From: Devosia soli
Lineage (GTDB): Bacteria > Pseudomonadota > Alphaproteobacteria > Rhizobiales > Devosiaceae
DNA: 64,000 bases
Assembly (NCBI RefSeq): GCF_000970455.1
Contig: NZ_LAJG01000014.1
Coordinates: 1-64,000, forward strand
Reading direction: 5' to 3'
In this document: positions 60,766 to 64,000 of the stretch, in pieces
Layout of the letters: every line of letters begins with the position of its first letter
Numbering within the stretch: the first letter of the stretch is position 1
Notes under the pieces: model-generated
Database searches by the model: none
The model's input: the letters and a program-made list of their open reading frames with translations, nothing else
What the model was told of the DNA's origin: nothing
Position numbers and translations under genes: made by a program

Positions 60766-62397
60766 TCAGGCCTTGTTGGCGAGGTAGTATTTGAGAAGGC
60801 CCTGGGTCGAGCTGTCGTGCCCTTCCCCGCTTGCTTCACCCTGCACCTTCGGGAGCAGCGCCTTGGCAAGTTGCTTGCCCAGCTCCACGCCCCACTGGTC
60901 ATAGGAATTGACGTTCCAGATCACACCCTGCACGAACACCTTGTGCTCATAAAGGGCAACGAGCGAACCCAGCATTTCCGGCGTCAGCTGCTTGTAAAAG
61001 AGTGTATTGGACGGACGATTGCCCGGAAAAACCTTATGGGGCGCGAGCTCCTTGATCTTGTCCTTGTCGAGCCCCTGCGCCTTGAGTTCGGCGACAACCT
61101 CTTCCTTGGTCTTGCCCAGCATCAGCGCTTCGGACTGCGCCAGGACGTTGGCGACCAGCTTGTCGTGATGCGGCGGCAGCGATTCATGCGGCTGCGCCGC
61201 GATGAGGAAATCGGCCGGGATCACGTCGGTGCCCTGGTGAATGAGCTGGTAGAAGGCGTGCTGGCCATTGGTCCCCGGCTCGCCCCAGACGATCGGCCCC
61301 GTCGACCAGCCGACCTTCTTGCCCGACAGCGTCACCGACTTGCCGTTCGATTCCATATCCTGCTGCTGCAGGTAAGCTGGGAAACGGCTCAGCCGCTGGT
61401 CGTAGGGCAACACGGCATGGGTCGAAAAACCCCAGGCATTGCGATACCAGACGCCGATCAACGCCATAATGACGGGAAGGTTCTGCTCGAGCGGCGTTTC
61501 AAGGAAATGCCGGTCCATGGCATCGGCGCCGGCGAGGAACTTTGCGAAATTGTCGTAGCCAACGGCCAGCGCCACCGGCAGGCCGATCGCCGACCACACC
61601 GAATAGCGGCCCCCGACCCAGTCCCAGAACCCAAAAATCCGGTCCTCGCGAATGCCGAACTTGGCGCATGCCTCGATATTGGTCGAAACGGCAGCAAAGT
61701 GGTTGGGTACCGCTTCTTCACCCAGCGCACCCGCCAGCCACTTCCGGGCCGAATGGGCATTGGTCATCGTCTCGTCTGTCGTAAACGTCTTCGAGGCGAT
61801 GATGAACAGCGTCTTGGCCGGATCGAGGCTCTTGAGAATGTCGTGGATATGGGCGCCATCGACATTGGACACGTAATGGGCGCGCAGGTCAGGCCGCGTA
61901 TAGGGCGCCAGCGCCAGCGTCACCATCACCGGACCAAGATCGGACCCGCCAATGCCGATATTGACGACATCGGTGATCTGCTCGCCGCCGTGGCCGCGAA
62001 TGTCGCCATTGCGCACCGCATTGGTGTAATTCTCGATGGCTTTGAGCACGGCGCGAACGTCGGGCATCACGTCCTTGCCATCAACCATCACCGGCTTGTC
62101 GCCCTGATAGCGCAGCGCCATGTGCATGACAGCACGGTCTTCGGTGATGTTGATATGCTCGCCTTCGCACATCTGGGTGCGGCGCTCTTCAACGCCAGCC
62201 GCCCGAGCCAGATCGACAAGCGCGGCCATGACGTCTTCGTCGATTCTGTTTTTCGAATAGTCGAGCAGGATGCCGGCGCCGGAAGCCGAAAAGCGCTGGA
62301 AACGGTTCGGATCGAGCGCGAACATTTCGCGCATGGTCGTCTCGGCAAGCCGCTTGCGGTGCTTGTTGAGCGAATTGAATCCAGCGTCCTTGGCCAT
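60766..62397 (-). CDS. pgi: Glucose-6-phosphate isomerase
   Basis: 543 residues, full length. Signatures [53 protein letters not shown], and [20 protein letters not shown] with the catalytic Glu and His, plus [16 protein letters not shown] at the end. It interconverts glucose-6-phosphate and fructose-6-phosphate. It lies 9 bases downstream of tgt and directly upstream of map. Confidence 0.96.
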   Translation of the reverse strand: MAKDAGFNSLNKHRKRLAETTMREMFALDPNRFQRFSASGAGILLDYSKNRIDEDVMAALVDLARAAGVEERRTQMCEGEHINITEDRAVMHMALRYQGDKPVMVDGKDVMPDVRAVLKAIENYTNAVRNGDIRGHGGEQITDVVNIGIGGSDLGPVMVTLALAPYTRPDLRAHYVSNVDGAHIHDILKSLDPAKTLFIIASKTFTTDETMTNAHSARKWLAGALGEEAVPNHFAAVSTNIEACAKFGIREDRIFGFWDWVGGRYSVWSAIGLPVALAVGYDNFAKFLAGADAMDRHFLETPLEQNLPVIMALIGVWYRNAWGFSTHAVLPYDQRLSRFPAYLQQQDMESNGKSVTLSGKKVGWSTGPIVWGEPGTNGQHAFYQLIHQGTDVIPADFLIAAQPHESLPPHHDKLVANVLAQSEALMLGKTKEEVVAELKAQGLDKDKIKELAPHKVFPGNRPSNTLFYKQLTPEMLGSLVALYEHKVFVQGVIWNVNSYDQWGVELGKQLAKALLPKVQGEASGEGHDSSTQGLLKYYLANKA

Positions 62398-62406
62398 GTT
62401 TTCCTC

Positions 62407-63546
62407 TTACAGAACCGGCAAATCGCCAGCGGCCCAGGCCGCCCGCGTTTCCGCCGCAAAATCAGTCATGCGCTGGGCCTTGATTGCGGCCCGCGCGCCT
62501 GCGGTCAGCTCTTGATAATAGGCAAGGTTGATCTGCGAAAGCACCATCGCGCCCAAAATCTCCTCAGTCCTTACCAGATGGTGGAGATAGGCGCGGCTCC
62601 AGCGCCGGCAGTTTGGGTTTGGCGAAGCCTCGTCGAGCGGCCGGTGATCGTCCTTATGCCGCGCGTTCTTGAGGTTGATGACGCCGAAGCGCGTATAGGC
62701 ATGGCCATGCCGCCCTGCGCGCGTCGGATGCACGCAGTCGAACATGTCGACGCCGCGCTCGATGGCGCCCAGAATATCGTCAGGCTTGCCGACGCCCATA
62801 AGGTAGCGCGGCCGGTCCCAAGGCAGATCCGGCGTAATGTCAGAGAGCACGCGGAACATGACGTCCTGCGGCTCACCAACGGCCAATCCGCCAATCGAAT
62901 AGCCGTCAAAGCCGATCGACTTCAGACCCGCCGCCGACTTCGCCCTCAGCTCGGCATCATCGCCGCCTTGCACGATGCCGAACAGCATCCTGTTCTGCTG
63001 ATTGTTGAACGCTGTCTTCGAGCGATCTGCCCAACGCAGCGACAATTCCATCGCGCGCTCGATTTCCTTGCGCTCAGCCGGCAGGGCGATGCATTCGTCG
63101 AGCTGCATGATGATGTCGCTATCGAGCAGCGTCTGGATTTCGATCGATCGCTCCGGGGTCAGCTCATAAGCCGAACCGTCGATATGGGACTTGAAGGTCA
63201 CGCCCTTCTCGGTGAGCTTCCTGAGCTTGGCGAGCGACATGACCTGGAAGCCGCCGCTATCGGTCAGAATCGGTCGCTGCCAATCCATGAAATCATGCAG
63301 GCCGCCGAGCGAGGCGACGCGTTCCGCACCAGGGCGCAGCATCAGGTGATAGGTATTGCCGAGAAGAATATCCGCGCCAGTCTCGCGCACCTGCTCGGGA
63401 TACATGGCCTTGACCGTGCCGGCCGTGCCCACCGGCATGAATGCAGGCGTACTGATCTCGCCGCGTGGCGTATCGATCCGGCCGCATCGGGCCATGCCGT
63501 CGCTCGCCGTCAGGGAGAAGGTAACAAGTTTGCTCGTCGTGCTCAT
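62407..63546 (-). CDS. tgt: Queuine tRNA-ribosyltransferase Tgt
   Basis: 379 residues. Catalytic motifs [15 protein letters not shown] and [16 protein letters not shown] are present, with FGIVQGG. It exchanges guanine 34 of GUN-anticodon tRNAs for the queuine precursor. The usual zinc site near the C-terminus (C-x-C-x2-C before YSRAYLHHL) reads [18 protein letters not shown], leaving one of the three cysteines. It precedes pgi in the same direction. Confidence 0.95.
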   Translation of the reverse strand: MSTTSKLVTFSLTASDGMARCGRIDTPRGEISTPAFMPVGTAGTVKAMYPEQVRETGADILLGNTYHLMLRPGAERVASLGGLHDFMDWQRPILTDSGGFQVMSLAKLRKLTEKGVTFKSHIDGSAYELTPERSIEIQTLLDSDIIMQLDECIALPAERKEIERAMELSLRWADRSKTAFNNQQNRMLFGIVQGGDDAELRAKSAAGLKSIGFDGYSIGGLAVGEPQDVMFRVLSDITPDLPWDRPRYLMGVGKPDDILGAIERGVDMFDCVHPTRAGRHGHAYTRFGVINLKNARHKDDHRPLDEASPNPNCRRWSRAYLHHLVRTEEILGAMVLSQINLAYYQELTAGARAAIKAQRMTDFAAETRAAWAAGDLPVL

Positions 63547-63613
63547 GGGGCGGGTTCTAGCGGGTTGGCCCGCCGGAAGAAAGGCCCTGCCCCATTTGCA
63601 GCCAGTTCAAAAC

Positions 63614-64000
63614 TCAGGCAGTTGCCGGAGCGAAATTGTTGTTCTCTTCGAGCGTATTCTTGATCCGCTCCTGGATGATGGAACGGGCATCCCACCAATC
63701 GCGGCTGCGAACCGGCACGCGGGCAGCCAGCGTCATGGTGGTATCGGCCAGGGTATCAAGCCAGATTTCGGGTTTCATGCCCGTATCCGAAAACTCTGTT
63801 GCGAGCGCACTGCCGATGGCGGCTCGGACCGCACCGAGATTGGCCGAACGCGGCACATTGAATTTGACCTCGACCACCCGAGATTTTTCGCGGCTATAAT
63901 TGATAATCTTGGCATTGGAGAGCTTCGAATTCGGCGCGAAGAGATATAGCCCATCGATGGTTCGCAACTGCGTTGCAAACAGCCCAACCTCGACAACCGT
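63614..64000 (-). CDS. MscS-family mechanosensitive channel, C-terminal part (window edge)
   Basis: 128 codons open from the right edge to a stop at 63614. The first residues in the window, TVVEVGLFATQLRTIDGLYLFAPNSKLSNAKIINYSR, are the MscS beta domain; the C-terminal alpha/beta domain follows (SRVVEVKFNVPRSANLGAVRAAIGSAL). The membrane part lies outside the window. It is 67 bases upstream of tgt on the same strand. Confidence 0.88.
   Translation of the reverse strand, partial: TVVEVGLFATQLRTIDGLYLFAPNSKLSNAKIINYSREKSRVVEVKFNVPRSANLGAVRAAIGSALATEFSDTGMKPEIWLDTLADTTMTLAARVPVRSRDWWDARSIIQERIKNTLEENNNFAPATA

Noticed and set aside
60613..63663. 1016-codon plus-strand frame opposite pgi and tgt
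   Set aside because: It is a high-GC antisense shadow of two clear genes, and its translation shows no domain.
1..64000. CRISPR arrays or cas genes
   Set aside because: No regularly spaced direct repeats with unique spacers and no Cas protein were found; the only short-period repeat is the array at 20077-20169, which has 10-12 base steps.

Overview
This window looks like a chromosomal segment of an alphaproteobacterium of the Hyphomicrobiales, possibly Devosiaceae-like. That placement is an inference from gene content (an IalB-type protein, a TerC/Qor pair, sdhE-mfd beside recG, glmU-glmS), high-GC coding sequence and palindromic intergenic repeats; no rRNA or other phylogenetic marker was available to test it. 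The window splits at a tRNA-Ser(TGA) gene at 41.3-41.4 kb: nearly everything to its left is accessory DNA, and everything to its right is ordinary core genome.

Accessory half. (a) 0-1.8 kb: the right part of an IS66-family element (tnpB tail and complete tnpC), whose end lies within the 3' end of a small conserved gene. (b) 2.4-14.2 kb: a nuclease/helicase cluster. Three minus-strand genes joined by ATGA stop-start overlaps encode a RecB-like nuclease / RNase H-like / UPF1-like helicase fusion, an McrB-like AAA+ protein with unusual reader-like modules, and an McrC-like PD-(D/E)xK subunit. They are followed by a small GIY-YIG-like protein and a short unknown. A small nuclease-like protein and a HelD/UvrD-like helicase with a nuclease-like insertion and zinc-finger tail lie divergently. 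(c) 14.6-16.2 kb: two transporter genes, a half-size EamA protein and a YeiH-type exporter. (d) 16.3-25.8 kb: a small decaying integrative element. It has a frameshifted large serine recombinase with its usual DUF2924 and HTH companions, an AlpA-like HTH protein, a RepA-like ATPase next to a helically phased short repeat array, a DUF2161 nuclease-fold protein, a P27-type small terminase, and a DNA methyltransferase interrupted by an amber codon. There is no large terminase and no structural gene, so it resembles a phage satellite or a gutted prophage. (e) 26.7-40.9 kb: a BREX phage-exclusion operon, brxE-brxA-brxB-brxC-pglX(N)-pglX(C)-pglZ-brxL. Three points are unusual: a brxE gene heads a type-1-like gene order, pglX is split into a methyltransferase half and a specificity half at a TAATG junction, and BrxL carries an MIT_C (PLD-like) C-terminus instead of a Lon protease domain.

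Core half. After tRNA-Ser come a quinone oxidoreductase and a TerC membrane protein, then a coupled three-gene operon (two YeeE/YedE-type half transporters and a UbiH-like FAD monooxygenase) ending at a strong bidirectional terminator facing an IalB-type secreted protein. Next are sdhE-mfd with a 51-residue membrane protein upstream, divergent recG, the glmU-glmS amino-sugar operon, a membrane-anchored coiled-coil protein, tRNA-Lys(TTT), an MsbA-like ABC exporter, a small integral membrane protein, the genes tgt, pgi and map, and the C-terminal part of an MscS-type channel cut by the window edge.

Most likely novelty: the BREX variant with a physically separated PglX modification/specificity pair, and the translationally coupled nuclease-helicase/McrB/McrC operon. 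Together with the satellite-like element they form a defence island next to tRNA-Ser.
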